Assembly: GCA_022510845.1 (NCBI GenBank)
Contig: JAFLSR010000002.1
Location: 42,882 to 106,881, forward strand
DNA: 64,000 nt
DNA from: Treponema sp.
Lineage (GTDB): Bacteria > Spirochaetota > Spirochaetia > Treponematales > Treponemataceae
Direction: 5' to 3'
Shown one piece after another: positions 23,983 to 33,345 of this stretch. Positions within the stretch are counted from its first letter, which is position 1, and every line of letters starts with the position of its first letter. A program made the translations under genes and the position numbers. The notes beneath the pieces are model-generated. The model worked only from the letters and a program-made list of their open reading frames with translations. It was not told the DNA's origin and did not search any database.

Positions 23983-24924
23983 TTACATTGTCATGCCGTT
24001 GTCTTCATAACTTAGCGATTGCATCTCTCGTCTCGCTTCGCTAATTGCAATACTAAAATCAGAAACTTCACGTGCACGTAATGTAGTGCTAATGCCACGT
24101 GCATTGGTATAATCATTTAACCCGTACAAACTTTCGTTATACAAGGCTAGTTCTACGAATTTTTTTAATACGTTACTATCAACACCGTTTTGGTTGGCAA
24201 TATCGTTTAAGGTATTCTTCATACATTTTTTTGCTTCGTCAACAGTTAATGTATCATAATCATAGTTAGCTTTGGCCAATGCGTTATTAAAATAAGAATT
24301 GCTATCGCCTTTATACATATCCCCATTCGCCGGGAAAGATATACTAACTTGGTGTGCGTAAAGTTTAGTCAATGATTCGTTATATGCTTCGTCAGCTAAC
24401 TTATAGTAACTAGTTTTGTAATCATAAATTTCCGCTTCACTATAATTTGTTAATTGATTTTTTTCAAAATCAGCAAAGACAGTCGCCAAGGCTTCGTAAT
24501 TATTGGTGATATTATCTGCGATATTATTGCCTTTATTCATCGCTTTCAAAGCAGCATCAATTTTTTCGTACATAGGAATATAGGTTTGTCCCGCAATATC
24601 ATTGCTTAATTCCTTAACTTTCGTTGCCATGAATTCGCGGGCGACTTTGTAAGAGTCATCGAATTTTGTTTTATTAAACGTATTGGCGTCCAAATTATAA
24701 TCAACAAATTGTTGTCCGCCGAAATCTTTGTTGATGTAGTAGCTGGGCCAGGTGCTTTCGGTATCATCCTTCGGAAGGGTAGGAGGAGTAACAATGGGGT
24801 ATTCAACGGTGCTGCCGCCCGACGAATTGCTGCAACTTACGTTGCCCGCGATTAACGCGGTCGCCAAAACACCCGCTTGTAAACCTTTGGTAAAATATTT
24901 GCCTAATTTCTTTAATTTGTCCAT
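23983..24924 (-). CDS. Putative lipoprotein, unknown function
   Basis: A 313-residue protein with a basic N-terminus (MDKLKKLGKYF), a hydrophobic stretch and a lipobox-like end at AGNVSCSNSSGG (Cys about residue 31), fitting the relaxed spirochaete lipobox. The mature part is rich in Asn, Tyr, Asp and Lys, probably mostly helical, with no repeats or known motif. The start at 24924 has SD AGGAAA; an ATG 87 bases upstream would destroy the signal peptide. It is strongly AT-rich, with codon use unlike neighbours. It is divergent from an XRE regulator 122 bp away and ends at a strong terminator, so the two look like a small transferred unit. Confidence 0.72.
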   Translation of the reverse strand: MDKLKKLGKYFTKGLQAGVLATALIAGNVSCSNSSGGSTVEYPIVTPPTLPKDDTESTWPSYYINKDFGGQQFVDYNLDANTFNKTKFDDSYKVAREFMATKVKELSNDIAGQTYIPMYEKIDAALKAMNKGNNIADNITNNYEALATVFADFEKNQLTNYSEAEIYDYKTSYYKLADEAYNESLTKLYAHQVSISFPANGDMYKGDSNSYFNNALAKANYDYDTLTVDEAKKCMKNTLNDIANQNGVDSNVLKKFVELALYNESLYGLNDYTNARGISTTLRAREVSDFSIAISEARREMQSLSYEDNGMTM

Positions 24925-25012
24925 AGTTTCCTTATGCGCCCCCGATTTCCTTTTAACTACGAAAAATGAAGTGGTTGCAAAAATTATATACGAAACTCGA
25001 AGTGTAGTCAAG

Positions 25013-25039
25013 CAATTTTCACGAAAATTGAAGTATTCT
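25013..25039 (+). promoter_or_regulatory. Candidate operator and leaderless -10 for the XRE gene
   Basis: A perfect 8-bp inverted repeat CAATTTTC (25013-25020) / GAAAATTG (25023-25030) lies just upstream of TATTCT (25034-25039). The ATG follows at 25047, 7 nt after the -10 box, with no SD. The palindrome sits in the -35/spacer region, a good place for autorepression. Confidence 0.55.
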
Positions 25040-25046
25040 TTCTTTT

Positions 25047-25397
25047 ATGGGAGAGAACTTCAAAGCAAATTTGAGAGATCAACTTTCATATTTGGGAATG
25101 ACAGTGCATGAACTGTCAGAAAAATCTAAAATTTCAAAACGCACAATTGAAAACTATTTGAGCAAACGAGGCTCTATTCCGCCTGCCGATTATGCTTGCC
25201 GCATGGCGGACGCTCTGGGTGTTTCGGTAGAATGGCTGGTTATGGGAACTGATGAAAAAAAATCCTATGAATTTCCAGAAGATGAGGAACTGCGTTCTCT
25301 TGTAAAAAAAATGGCATCGCTTTCGCCCGAAGTGAAAGATGCCATACGTACACTTGTTTTTGCAGCGGCAAAAAATCACGCCGCATCGCAAGCATAG
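25047..25397 (+). CDS. XRE-family transcriptional regulator
   Basis: A 116-residue cytoplasmic DNA-binding protein. Residues about 5-65 form a lambda-repressor-like helix-turn-helix domain: LGMTVHELSEKSKISKRTIENYL (helices 2 and 3), then PADYACRMADALGVSVEWL, the standard closing of XRE domains. The C-terminal 45 residues are a short charged helix, possibly for dimerisation. It is divergent from the accessory lipoprotein gene; a palindrome 17 bp before its start is the obvious operator candidate for both. Expression appears leaderless. It resembles phage-type repressors, but no other phage gene is nearby. Confidence 0.88.
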   Translation: MGENFKANLRDQLSYLGMTVHELSEKSKISKRTIENYLSKRGSIPPADYACRMADALGVSVEWLVMGTDEKKSYEFPEDEELRSLVKKMASLSPEVKDAIRTLVFAAAKNHAASQA

Positions 25398-25461
25398 TCC
25401 TTGCGATATCGTATTTAAAGCATTGTTTGGTTGCAGTTTTTTCCCACTGGCGACAATTCCC

Positions 25462-25490
25462 TTTACAAAATCCGCAAAATGTGATATAAT
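25462..25490 (+). promoter_or_regulatory. Promoter for guaB
   Basis: TTTACA (25462-25467), 17 bp, TATAAT (25485-25490). The leader is about 95 nt and ends in SD AAGGAG. No purine riboswitch fold was recognised in it. Confidence 0.75.
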
Positions 25491-25591
25491 ATCTGCCAAA
25501 TTTATTTAAAGGCAACAGCGAACACGCGCAAAAAATTGCGTTACGATATTAAATAAGGATTAGTGAAAAGCACTGCACAAAAGGAGAAAAT

Positions 25592-27103
25592 ATGGCGTAT
25601 TTTTTTGAAGAACCTTCACACACTTTCGATGAGTATCTTTTGATTCCGGGCTATACCTCTGCGGATTGCATTCCGTCAAACGTTTCGCTGCGCACTCCGA
25701 TTGTGCGTTTCAACAAGCGGGCAGGGGAGCAGAGTTCCCTCTATATGAACATTCCGATGGTGAGCGCGGTGATGCAGTCGGTCTCCAACGACAAGATGGC
25801 AATCGCGCTTGCAAAAGAAGGCGGCGTTTCGTTCATCTTCGGCTCGCAGACCATCGCGGATCAGGCGGCGATGATTGCCCATGTAAAAACATACAAGGCG
25901 GGCTTTGTCACCAGCGACACGAACATTCGCCCTGATCAGACCCTTGCTGAACTCACGAAAAAAATCGCCGATACGGGGCATTCCACCGTGGCTGTTACCG
26001 AAAACGGCGAGCACAACGGAAAGCTTGTCGGAATAATCACCGAGCGCGATTTCCGCCTTGGACATTGTTCTGCCGATGCGACTGTGGGCGAATATATGAC
26101 CGCTCTCAAGGATTTGGTTGTGGGCCACAGCGACATCACTCTTGACGAGGCGAACGAATTGATTTGGAAGCACAAAATCAATCAGCTTCCGATTGTGGAC
26201 AAGGACGGCAACTTGCAATATCTGATTTTCCGCAAAGATTACGAAAGCCACGAAGAGCATCCGAACGAACTTTTGGACAGCAACAAACGCTACATCGTTG
26301 GAGCGGGAATCAATACGCGCGATTATATGGAGCGAGTTCCGATGCTGCTTTCTGCGGGCGCGGACATTTTGTGCCTCGATTCTTCCGAAGGATTTACCGA
26401 ATGGCAGCGCAGGGCGTTGAACGACATCCACAGGGAATTCGGAAAGGACGTGAAGGTGGGCGCAGGAAACGTGGTGGACGCGGAAGGTTTCCGCTTCCTT
26501 GCCGAGGCGGGCGCGGACTTCGTGAAAATCGGAATTGGCGGCGGCTCAATCTGCATCACGCGCGAACAAAAAGGAATCGGGCGCGGACAGGCTACGGCGA
26601 CAATCGAAGTTGCCAAGGCGCGCGATGAATATTACAAGGAAACTGGAATCTATGTTCCGATTTGTTCGGACGGCGGAATCGTGCACGACAATCACATCAC
26701 GCTCGCGCTTGCGATGGGCGCGGATTTTGTGATGCTCGGCCGCTACTTCGCGCGCTTCGACGAATCTCCCACGAACAAACTCATCGTGAACGGAAACTAC
26801 GTCAAAGAATATTGGGGCGAAGGCTCGAACCGCGCGCGCAACTGGCAGCGTTATGATTTGGGCGGCGCGAAAAAAATGGCGTTCGAAGAAGGCGTGGACA
26901 GTTACGTTCCTTACGCGGGAAGTTTGCACGACAATGTTCAGATTACAATCAGCAAAATCGTCCACACGATGTGCAACTGCGGCGCGATTACGATTCCCGA
27001 ATTACAGGAAAAGGCGAAAATCACTTTGGTAAGCCCCGCTTCAATTCGCGAAGGTGGCGCGCACGATGTCTTCGTAAAGAACACGACGATTCGCGCAGAA
27101 TAA
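25592..27103 (+). CDS. guaB: IMP dehydrogenase, Tritrichomonas-like type
   Basis: This 503-residue enzyme oxidises IMP to XMP with NAD, the entry to GTP synthesis. The catalytic loop is [17 protein letters not shown], with Cys321 as nucleophile. The mobile flap is [10 protein letters not shown]. Two CBS domains occupy about residues 100-225 ([18 protein letters not shown] and [16 protein letters not shown]). Length, the C-terminal MCNCGA segment and the GRYFARF and VDSYVPYAG blocks match from memory the Tritrichomonas foetus enzyme, also 503 residues. That clade is distinct from the usual bacterial GuaB of about 490 residues and has been discussed as laterally transferred into the parasite. 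It lies just upstream of a HAD phosphatase. Confidence 0.95.
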   Translation: MAYFFEEPSHTFDEYLLIPGYTSADCIPSNVSLRTPIVRFNKRAGEQSSLYMNIPMVSAVMQSVSNDKMAIALAKEGGVSFIFGSQTIADQAAMIAHVKTYKAGFVTSDTNIRPDQTLAELTKKIADTGHSTVAVTENGEHNGKLVGIITERDFRLGHCSADATVGEYMTALKDLVVGHSDITLDEANELIWKHKINQLPIVDKDGNLQYLIFRKDYESHEEHPNELLDSNKRYIVGAGINTRDYMERVPMLLSAGADILCLDSSEGFTEWQRRALNDIHREFGKDVKVGAGNVVDAEGFRFLAEAGADFVKIGIGGGSICITREQKGIGRGQATATIEVAKARDEYYKETGIYVPICSDGGIVHDNHITLALAMGADFVMLGRYFARFDESPTNKLIVNGNYVKEYWGEGSNRARNWQRYDLGGAKKMAFEEGVDSYVPYAGSLHDNVQITISKIVHTMCNCGAITIPELQEKAKITLVSPASIREGGAHDVFVKNTTIRAE

Positions 27104-27133
27104 ATTTTTATTGGAAAAGTGTGTGTGGGGAAG

Positions 27134-27955
27134 ATGGGCGTATTGTATGTTTCGGATTTGGACGGAACGTTGTTGAGGAGCAATGAAAGAACATCCGAAT
27201 ACACAAACAATGTGATAAACAGCCTGACCGAAAGGGGAATGATTTTTTCTTATGCCACCGCCCGTTCGTTGATAACTGCCAAAAAAGTGACAAGCGGAAT
27301 AAACGCCAAAATCCCCGTAATCGTGTACAATGGCGCGTTTGTGATGGACAATCGCACAGAAAATATTTTGATTGCAAATTATTTTGATGGCAGCGTCAAA
27401 CTTGTGCTGGAAGATTTGTTTGCAAATGAAGTGTATCCCATTGTTTATGCGCACATAGATGACAAAGAAAAATTTTCGTTTGTTCCGAAATTGTGTTCGC
27501 CCGGAATGAATGCGTTTCTCAAAAGCAGAAAGGGAGACGTTCGTACCAATGCAGTTGGGGCTGCAAACGATTTGAAGGCAGGAAAAGTTTTCTACATAAC
27601 TTGCATAGACGAGCCTAAAAAACTTAAGCCGCTGTACGAAAAATATAAGGACATCTATCATTGCGTTTATCAGACGGATATTTACACAAACGAACAGTGG
27701 CTCGAAATTATGCCCGCGAACGCTTCAAAGTCGAAGGCGATAAAGCAACTGCAAGCATTTTTGAAATGCGAAAAGTTGGTTGTGTTCGGCGATGGAAAAA
27801 ATGATATTGATATGTTTGAATTGGCAGACGAAAGTTATGCCGTTCAAAACGCACACGAAGATTTAAAAAGAATTGCTACGGGAATCATTTCCTCAAACGA
27901 AGAAGACGGCGTTGCAAAATGGCTTGATGAAAATTTTGTCGAAATGCCAAAATAA
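27134..27955 (+). CDS. HAD-superfamily Cof-type phosphatase
   Basis: A 273-residue hydrolase. Motif I VSDLDGTLLRSN carries the nucleophile Asp and the acid/base Asp. Motif II is in FSYATARSL, motif III Lys in SKSKAIKQL and motif IV is VFGDGKNDIDMF. The order and the C2-type cap between motifs II and III fit the Cof/YbjI group, which dephosphorylates sugar phosphates, FMN or PLP. The substrate cannot be assigned. ATG 27134 with SD GGGGAAG is chosen over a GTG 15 bases upstream. It follows guaB by 30 bp, so co-transcription is likely. Confidence 0.88.
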   Translation: MGVLYVSDLDGTLLRSNERTSEYTNNVINSLTERGMIFSYATARSLITAKKVTSGINAKIPVIVYNGAFVMDNRTENILIANYFDGSVKLVLEDLFANEVYPIVYAHIDDKEKFSFVPKLCSPGMNAFLKSRKGDVRTNAVGAANDLKAGKVFYITCIDEPKKLKPLYEKYKDIYHCVYQTDIYTNEQWLEIMPANASKSKAIKQLQAFLKCEKLVVFGDGKNDIDMFELADESYAVQNAHEDLKRIATGIISSNEEDGVAKWLDENFVEMPK

Positions 27956-28022
27956 AAACAGCGCGATAAGTTGCGGAGGTAAACCTCGTCCCCTCCCATA
28001 CATCCTAGAGCAAACAAAAAGG

Positions 28023-30002
28023 TCATTCCAACATTTCCGCCGCCGCTTCCCATTCCGAATTGAGGCGTTCCAAATCTTCTGCAAGCGCGGCGATTTTTCG
28101 TTGCACTTCCTTTGCCTTTTCGCCGTTTGAATAAATTTCTGGTTCTGCCAATTTTGTTTCGAGCGATTTTTTTTCGTTTTCTTTTTCGGCAATCTGCGCT
28201 TCCAATTTTTCCACTTGGTGTTCGATTTTGCGGCGTTCGGACGCGAGGCGTTTTTCTTCTTCCCACTTTATCGCGCCCGCGGATTTTTGCTTTGCGCCTT
28301 CGTTTGCCGCGGAATTTGAAGCCGCCTTTTTTTCTGCGAGATTTGAATCGACTCCAAAACTGAAATGCCCGACAGTTCCGTTTTTTTCTGCCTCGATTCT
28401 GTTCAAATAATATTCGTAGTCGCCCACAAAATTTCTGAAATGCCCAGGCGTAAGTTCAATTACGCGCGTCGCAAGGTTTTGGATAAAACCGTGGTCATGG
28501 CTCACGAAAATCACAGTGCCACCAAAATCTTTGAGCGCGTCGAGCAGCACGTCTTTTGAATTCATATCCAGATGGTTTGTCGGCTCGTCGAGCACGAGAA
28601 AATTCACGGGGCGCAAAAGCAATTTCAAAAGCGCGATTCGGCTTTTTTCGCCGCCGCTCAAAACGTCAAGGCTTTTGAAAACATCGTCACCGCGAAACAA
28701 AAACGCGCCAAGCATATCGCGCGCTTTCGGCACAAGTTCAAGCGGGCAGGAATTTTCGATGTATTCCAAAACAGTTTCCGCACCGCAGATTGTTTCCGCG
28801 CTGTCCTGACTGAAATATCCAACTTGCACGCCAGTTCCGAGCGTCATCGTTCCAGAAAAATTTTTGTCCTGCCCAGAAAGTATTCTGAGCAATGTGGATT
28901 TGCCCGCGCCGTTTTTACCCACCGCCACCACTCGCTCGCCGTTTTCAATCGTAAAATCGAGGTTGCGAAGCACATCGTTTTTTCCATCGTAAGATTTTGT
29001 GACCGAATCAAGTTGCATAACAATGCGGCCGGAATGAGGCGCGGCAGGAAATTTAAAATGGATTTTTTTGAGCGATTCTGGAATTTCGATGCGCACGATT
29101 TTGTCGAGTTGCTTTTGCCTTTCTTGTGCTTGCGCCGCCTTCGTCGCCTTGTATCTGAATCTGTCCACGAACGACTGCAAATGCTCGATTTCTTCCTGCT
29201 GCTTTTTGTAGGCGGCAATCAAAGTCTGCAATTCAAGTTCGCGCACTTTTTCATAATGCGAAAAATTGCCCGGATAGCATTTCAGTTCGCCATTGAAAAG
29301 CTCGTACACTTCGTTTATCGTAACGTCCAAAAAATACCTGTCGTGGCTCACAAGCAAAAACGCGCCCGAATAATTTTGCAAAAATTCCTCAAGCCAAGCG
29401 CGCGCCTCAATGTCGAGATAATTTGTCGGCTCATCCAAAAGCAGGATGTCGGGCTGCTGCATCAAAGCCTTCGCGAGCGCGATTCGCATCTGCCAGCCGC
29501 CTGAAAATTCATCGGTCATTTTTTCAAAATCGCCGCGCGAAAATCCAAGTCCGAGCAAAACGCTTTCTGCCAAAGATTCGCGCCGATACCAGCCTGAATT
29601 TTCGAGCGTTTCCATCAGCGCGGAATGTTGTTCCAAAAGCGCGTTTTGTGCCGAGACGTTTTCGGACGGAATCTGTTTGAGTTGCTCTCCGATTTCTTCG
29701 ATTTGATTTTGGATTTTGTAGCCGTAGTCGAACGCAAGGTCGGCTTCTTCTTTTAGAGTACGTCCGCGATGCGTTAGTCCCGATTGCGGAAGGTATGCGA
29801 TTCTTGCTCCGTTCTGTGCCGTCCGCGTTCCTGAATCCGGCTCGACAAGCCCCGCCATGATTTTTATCAGCGTGGACTTTCCCGCTCCGTTCGCACCAGT
29901 GAGCGCGGCCTTCGTTCCAGTTTTCAAATTCACCGAAACTTCTTTGAGAATGTCACGGTCTCCGAATGCGAGCGAAACTTTCGAAAATTGAATGAACGCC
30001 AT
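28023..30002 (-). CDS. ABC-F family ATPase (translation factor type)
   Basis: A soluble 659-residue protein with two ABC domains and no membrane segment. The first has GANGAGKST, FSGGWQMRIALAKAL and ILLLDEPTNYLD. The second has GKNGAGKST, LSGGEKSRIALLKLL and FLVLDEPTNHLD. The linker (about 245-320) is helical and charged, as in the ribosome-contacting P-site linker of ABC-F proteins. The last 80 residues are a predicted coiled coil of Glu/Lys heptads, similar to Uup-type tails. Such proteins bind the ribosomal E site to relieve stalling or protect from antibiotics. The start MAFIQFSKVS at 30002 fits homologues; an ORF extension to 30089 is rejected. The gene starts 90 nt after the SH3-like lipoprotein gene. 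Confidence 0.9.
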   Translation of the reverse strand: MAFIQFSKVSLAFGDRDILKEVSVNLKTGTKAALTGANGAGKSTLIKIMAGLVEPDSGTRTAQNGARIAYLPQSGLTHRGRTLKEEADLAFDYGYKIQNQIEEIGEQLKQIPSENVSAQNALLEQHSALMETLENSGWYRRESLAESVLLGLGFSRGDFEKMTDEFSGGWQMRIALAKALMQQPDILLLDEPTNYLDIEARAWLEEFLQNYSGAFLLVSHDRYFLDVTINEVYELFNGELKCYPGNFSHYEKVRELELQTLIAAYKKQQEEIEHLQSFVDRFRYKATKAAQAQERQKQLDKIVRIEIPESLKKIHFKFPAAPHSGRIVMQLDSVTKSYDGKNDVLRNLDFTIENGERVVAVGKNGAGKSTLLRILSGQDKNFSGTMTLGTGVQVGYFSQDSAETICGAETVLEYIENSCPLELVPKARDMLGAFLFRGDDVFKSLDVLSGGEKSRIALLKLLLRPVNFLVLDEPTNHLDMNSKDVLLDALKDFGGTVIFVSHDHGFIQNLATRVIELTPGHFRNFVGDYEYYLNRIEAEKNGTVGHFSFGVDSNLAEKKAASNSAANEGAKQKSAGAIKWEEEKRLASERRKIEHQVEKLEAQIAEKENEKKSLETKLAEPEIYSNGEKAKEVQRKIAALAEDLERLNSEWEAAAEMLE

Positions 30003-30092
30003 TTTTAAATTGAAAGCCTTGCGGCCTTTCTCCTTCGTTTTAGAATCAACAAACTCCGCCGCAGAGCGTTGGGCATGAACCCTACGCACGAA

Positions 30093-31403
30093 TCATTTTT
30101 CGAAAATCAAGACAGTCGGATTTTTTCCGCGCGAAATCGCGACATTGTTTTTTATGGTCGCTTCGCTTGCGTCTTCGAGTTCGAGAAAACTGTTCGAATG
30201 TTTGTAAAAGAAATTCACTTCGTCAGACATTCCTTCGAAATTGAATGTGAGCATTCCATCGAATTTTTCGAGCAATTTTTTTGAAACCAGATATTTTATC
30301 GAAACGCTGCCGTTTCCGCGCACCCTCTTTGAAATTATGTTCGGAACGAGGGCGGAAAAGCCACGCCAATTAAACGAATCCAAGTCCGTAAAAGTCAGCG
30401 TGCCGAAATCGTCCGATTCAAAAAAATCGACATTGTAAAGCCGTTGCATTTCATTTGAACGGCGTTCCTGCTCCGTTTTTATGAGGCGCGGAATGTTGTA
30501 GTCGCTGTCAATCGTTACGAACGTGTACGATTCTGGCTTGCTTTCGGTTTCGGTATAATTGACGACAATTTTATCCGCGGTGTTCACAATCATCTGAAAC
30601 GGCGTTCCTGTGAAGTCGTAGAACCTGTCGCTGATTTTTTTGATGCCATCGAATTGCGCGCTTCGCACCCTGTCGTTGACGTTGATGGAAATTGTTCCGC
30701 TTTGCTCGCCCGGATCGAATGCCGGCTCCGCCCTGATTGTCTGCAAATCAATCAGGTTTTCGTTGAGCATCTGCGTGTAACTTTCTGGATACCATTTTGC
30801 ATTGAGCACCAGGTTCAAAAGCGCGTCGTCTTGTTCCGAATCGGATTCGTCGATTTCCTCTGAAAAGATTTCTCCGCTTGCGGTTTTTGTAAAAAGCGCG
30901 AGGTTGTGCGAAAAGCACCATCCTTGCGTGCCGCCTTCGGTGAGGACGCAAAGCCATTCGCCGTCAAGTTTTGAGCCGTCCGTCATAATTACGTCCTGCC
31001 CGCGCCCTTTGTAGAGAATCTTCACGGTTTCATTTTTGTGCAGACGATAGACTTGTTTGGAAGTGTTCACCGCTTCGGCGCGAACAGGAAGTCCATCGAT
31101 TTTTATTCGAGCGTATTGATGCTGAAAATCCTTGTAGCGCGATGACGCTGCGATGGCTTTCTTTTTTGACTGCGGAACAGTGAGTTGCCAAATAGGAACT
31201 TCGTAATTTTCGTTTGTGCCGGGTAGCGCGATTATGTAGACTTGGCTGATGTTCGACTTGAAATGGACTTTTACGATTTGGCCGTCTGGGAGATGCTTTT
31301 CGGGAATGTCCCAAAGCAAAACCGAATATCCGATTGAGCGGCGGCAAGATTCCAGCGAAATCACGCACAAAAAAATCGAGACAAGAAAAAAAACTCGTCG
31401 CAT
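30093..31403 (-). CDS. SH3-like domain lipoprotein, unknown role
   Basis: A 436-residue putative lipoprotein: start MRRVFFLVSIFLC with SD AGGAG, lipobox SLESC at about residue 20. Around residues 100-180 the pattern VRAEAVNTSKQVYRLHK, VKILYKGRGQD, DGEWLCVLTEGGTQGWCF is that of bacterial SH3-like domains, which often contact peptidoglycan. The remaining 250 residues have predicted beta strands and no known motif. An ATG 51 bases upstream lies before the SD and is rejected. The promoter overlaps the divergent pepF promoter. It may form an operon with the ABC-F gene downstream. Confidence 0.78.
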   Translation of the reverse strand: MRRVFFLVSIFLCVISLESCRRSIGYSVLLWDIPEKHLPDGQIVKVHFKSNISQVYIIALPGTNENYEVPIWQLTVPQSKKKAIAASSRYKDFQHQYARIKIDGLPVRAEAVNTSKQVYRLHKNETVKILYKGRGQDVIMTDGSKLDGEWLCVLTEGGTQGWCFSHNLALFTKTASGEIFSEEIDESDSEQDDALLNLVLNAKWYPESYTQMLNENLIDLQTIRAEPAFDPGEQSGTISINVNDRVRSAQFDGIKKISDRFYDFTGTPFQMIVNTADKIVVNYTETESKPESYTFVTIDSDYNIPRLIKTEQERRSNEMQRLYNVDFFESDDFGTLTFTDLDSFNWRGFSALVPNIISKRVRGNGSVSIKYLVSKKLLEKFDGMLTFNFEGMSDEVNFFYKHSNSFLELEDASEATIKNNVAISRGKNPTVLIFEK

Positions 31404-31452
31404 AAAATTCAATCTCCTTAAATTCTCAGGGAACAAAAATTCATTCCAAATC

Positions 31453-31481
31453 ATTATAACAAATTCGGTTGAAACCTACAA
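31453..31481 (-). promoter_or_regulatory. Promoter for the SH3-like lipoprotein gene
   Basis: Minus-strand TTGTAG (31481-31476), 17 bp, TATAAT (31458-31453). It overlaps the -35 of the divergent pepF promoter. Confidence 0.65.
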
Positions 31482-31497
31482 GGTTTTGTGATAGGAT
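31469..31497 (+). promoter_or_regulatory. Leaderless-type promoter for pepF
   Basis: TTGAAA (31469-31474), 17 bp, TAGGAT (31492-31497). The ATG at 31507 is 9 nt past the -10 box and there is no SD. Confidence 0.7.
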
Positions 31498-31506
31498 ATT
31501 TTCACT

Positions 31507-33309
31507 ATGAATGACGAAAAAATTCCTTTGCGAAGTGAAATTCCTCAAAGCGACAAGTGGGACTTGACCACGCTTTTTAAAAATGATTCCGATTGGGAAA
31601 ACGCGCTTTCCCGAATTGAGCGCGATGCGGACGAAGTGGCGCAGTTTCAAGGGCGACTCGGCGAAAGCGCGGAAACCCTTCTTGCCGCGCTCAAATCCTA
31701 CGAGGCGCTTTGGAAAAATGTCGAACTTGTGGACAACTACGCGAGCCTCATGCACAACGCCGACGAAGCCGACGAGCACGCCGCCGACATGGAAGGCCGC
31801 GCGAACATGGCAAGCACGATGGCTTCTGCGAAAACGAGTTTTTTCGATTCGGAACTGACCGCGATTCCGCAGGAAAAAATTTCTGAATGGCTTGAACGCG
31901 GCGATTTCGGCGACTACAAAATTTTCATCCAAAAGTTGCTTCATGCGCGTGAACACATTCTCAGCGAAAAAGAAGAGCGCATTCTCGCGCTTCAAGGCGA
32001 ATCCGCTCTGACTGCGTACAAAACTTTCAGCGTAATGGAAAATGTCGATTTGAACGATTTGTTCGAAAGCGTCGAAGCGGACGGAAAGAAAATGCCGCTC
32101 ACGCAAACGACATGGACAGAATTTTTGGAGAACCCCGACCGCGCCGTCCGCGAAAAGGCGTACAAACAATTCTACGGCGTTTTCGAGCAGCATCAAAACA
32201 CGCTTGCGAGTTTGTATGCTGGCAGCGTGAACCAGGACGTTTTCGAATCGCGCGCGCGCGGCTACAAGTCAAGCCTGGACGCGGCATTGTTCGGAAACAA
32301 GGTGCCTGAGTCCGTTTATCGAAATTTAATCGAAACCGTCCACAAAAATCTTCCTGCGCTCCACAAATATTATTCCATCCGAAAACGCGTTTTGGGCGTG
32401 AAGGAACTCAGGCACTACGATGTTTACGTTCCGCTCGTAAAGGACGTGCAGACAAAAACTTCCTACGATGAGGCGGTGGAAATTTGCCGCGATGCGCTCG
32501 CCCCGCTCGGAAGCGAATACACGGACACGCTTTGCGCGGGTCTCAAAGGCGGCTGGGTGGACCGCTATGAAAACCGCGGCAAACGAAGCGGCGCGTTTTC
32601 ATCGGGCGCGTACACGGGCTATCCGTACATTTTGCTGAATTACAAGGATTCGATTATACGCGATGTCTTTACAATCGCGCACGAAGGCGGGCATTCGATG
32701 CATTCGTATTACAGTGCGAAGTCGAATCCGTTCATGCAATACAACTATACGATTTTCGAGGCGGAAGTCGCGTCCACATTCAACGAGGAATTGGTCTTCC
32801 GTCATTTGCTGAAAAACGCGAACGAGCCTGCGATGAAAAATTATCTTTTGGCGATGCGAGCCTCCGACATTTTGGCGACCCTCCACCGTCAGACGATGTT
32901 CGCGGAATACGAACTGAAATGCCACGAACTTGTCGAATCCGACACGCCTCTTACCGCGCCGCTTTTGCGGAAAACTTACCGCGGATTGCTCGAACAGTAT
33001 TTCGGGCCTGAAATGCATTTTGAGGAAACGAGCGACTTGGAAGGATTGCGCATTCCTCATTTCTATTCGGCGTTCTACGTCTACAAATACGCCACTGGCA
33101 TAAGCGCGGCTTTGGCTTTGGCTGAAAGAGTGTGCTCGGGAGGAAAATCCGAACGCGACGATTATTTTGCTTTCTTAAAATCCGGCGGCTCGCGCTATCC
33201 GATTGAGTCGCTCAAAGTGGCAGGTGTGGACATGGAAAGCGCAGAACCGATTCAAGCCGCGCTGGACAAATTCGCGCAAATCGTTGACGAACTGGAAAAG
33301 CGGCTGTAA
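31507..33309 (+). CDS. pepF: Oligoendopeptidase F
   Basis: A 600-residue M3-family zinc peptidase that cuts short peptides in the cytoplasm. The zinc site is IAHEGGHSMHSYY at about residue 390 (HExxH with the two His), with the third ligand expected in the following FEAEVASTFNEE segment. Both are present and correctly spaced. The N-terminal oligopeptidase domain (SDKWDLTTLFKNDSDWE) is typical. Length matches family members. It is expressed from a leaderless promoter that faces the SH3-like lipoprotein promoter. No signal peptide. It is followed by a full dispersed repeat and no clear terminator. Confidence 0.95.
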   Translation: MNDEKIPLRSEIPQSDKWDLTTLFKNDSDWENALSRIERDADEVAQFQGRLGESAETLLAALKSYEALWKNVELVDNYASLMHNADEADEHAADMEGRANMASTMASAKTSFFDSELTAIPQEKISEWLERGDFGDYKIFIQKLLHAREHILSEKEERILALQGESALTAYKTFSVMENVDLNDLFESVEADGKKMPLTQTTWTEFLENPDRAVREKAYKQFYGVFEQHQNTLASLYAGSVNQDVFESRARGYKSSLDAALFGNKVPESVYRNLIETVHKNLPALHKYYSIRKRVLGVKELRHYDVYVPLVKDVQTKTSYDEAVEICRDALAPLGSEYTDTLCAGLKGGWVDRYENRGKRSGAFSSGAYTGYPYILLNYKDSIIRDVFTIAHEGGHSMHSYYSAKSNPFMQYNYTIFEAEVASTFNEELVFRHLLKNANEPAMKNYLLAMRASDILATLHRQTMFAEYELKCHELVESDTPLTAPLLRKTYRGLLEQYFGPEMHFEETSDLEGLRIPHFYSAFYVYKYATGISAALALAERVCSGGKSERDDYFAFLKSGGSRYPIESLKVAGVDMESAEPIQAALDKFAQIVDELEKRL

Positions 33310-33345
33310 AAGCAAATCGGTTTTCGCGCGTGTTCATAGTGATTT

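Noticed and set aside
25497..25591. Purine riboswitch in the guaB leader
   Set aside because: The leader of about 95 nt shows no three-way junction or conserved purine-aptamer core.
28572..29504. Plus-strand ORF of 310 codons
   Set aside because: It is antisense to the ABC-F ATPase, both of whose nucleotide-binding domains are intact.
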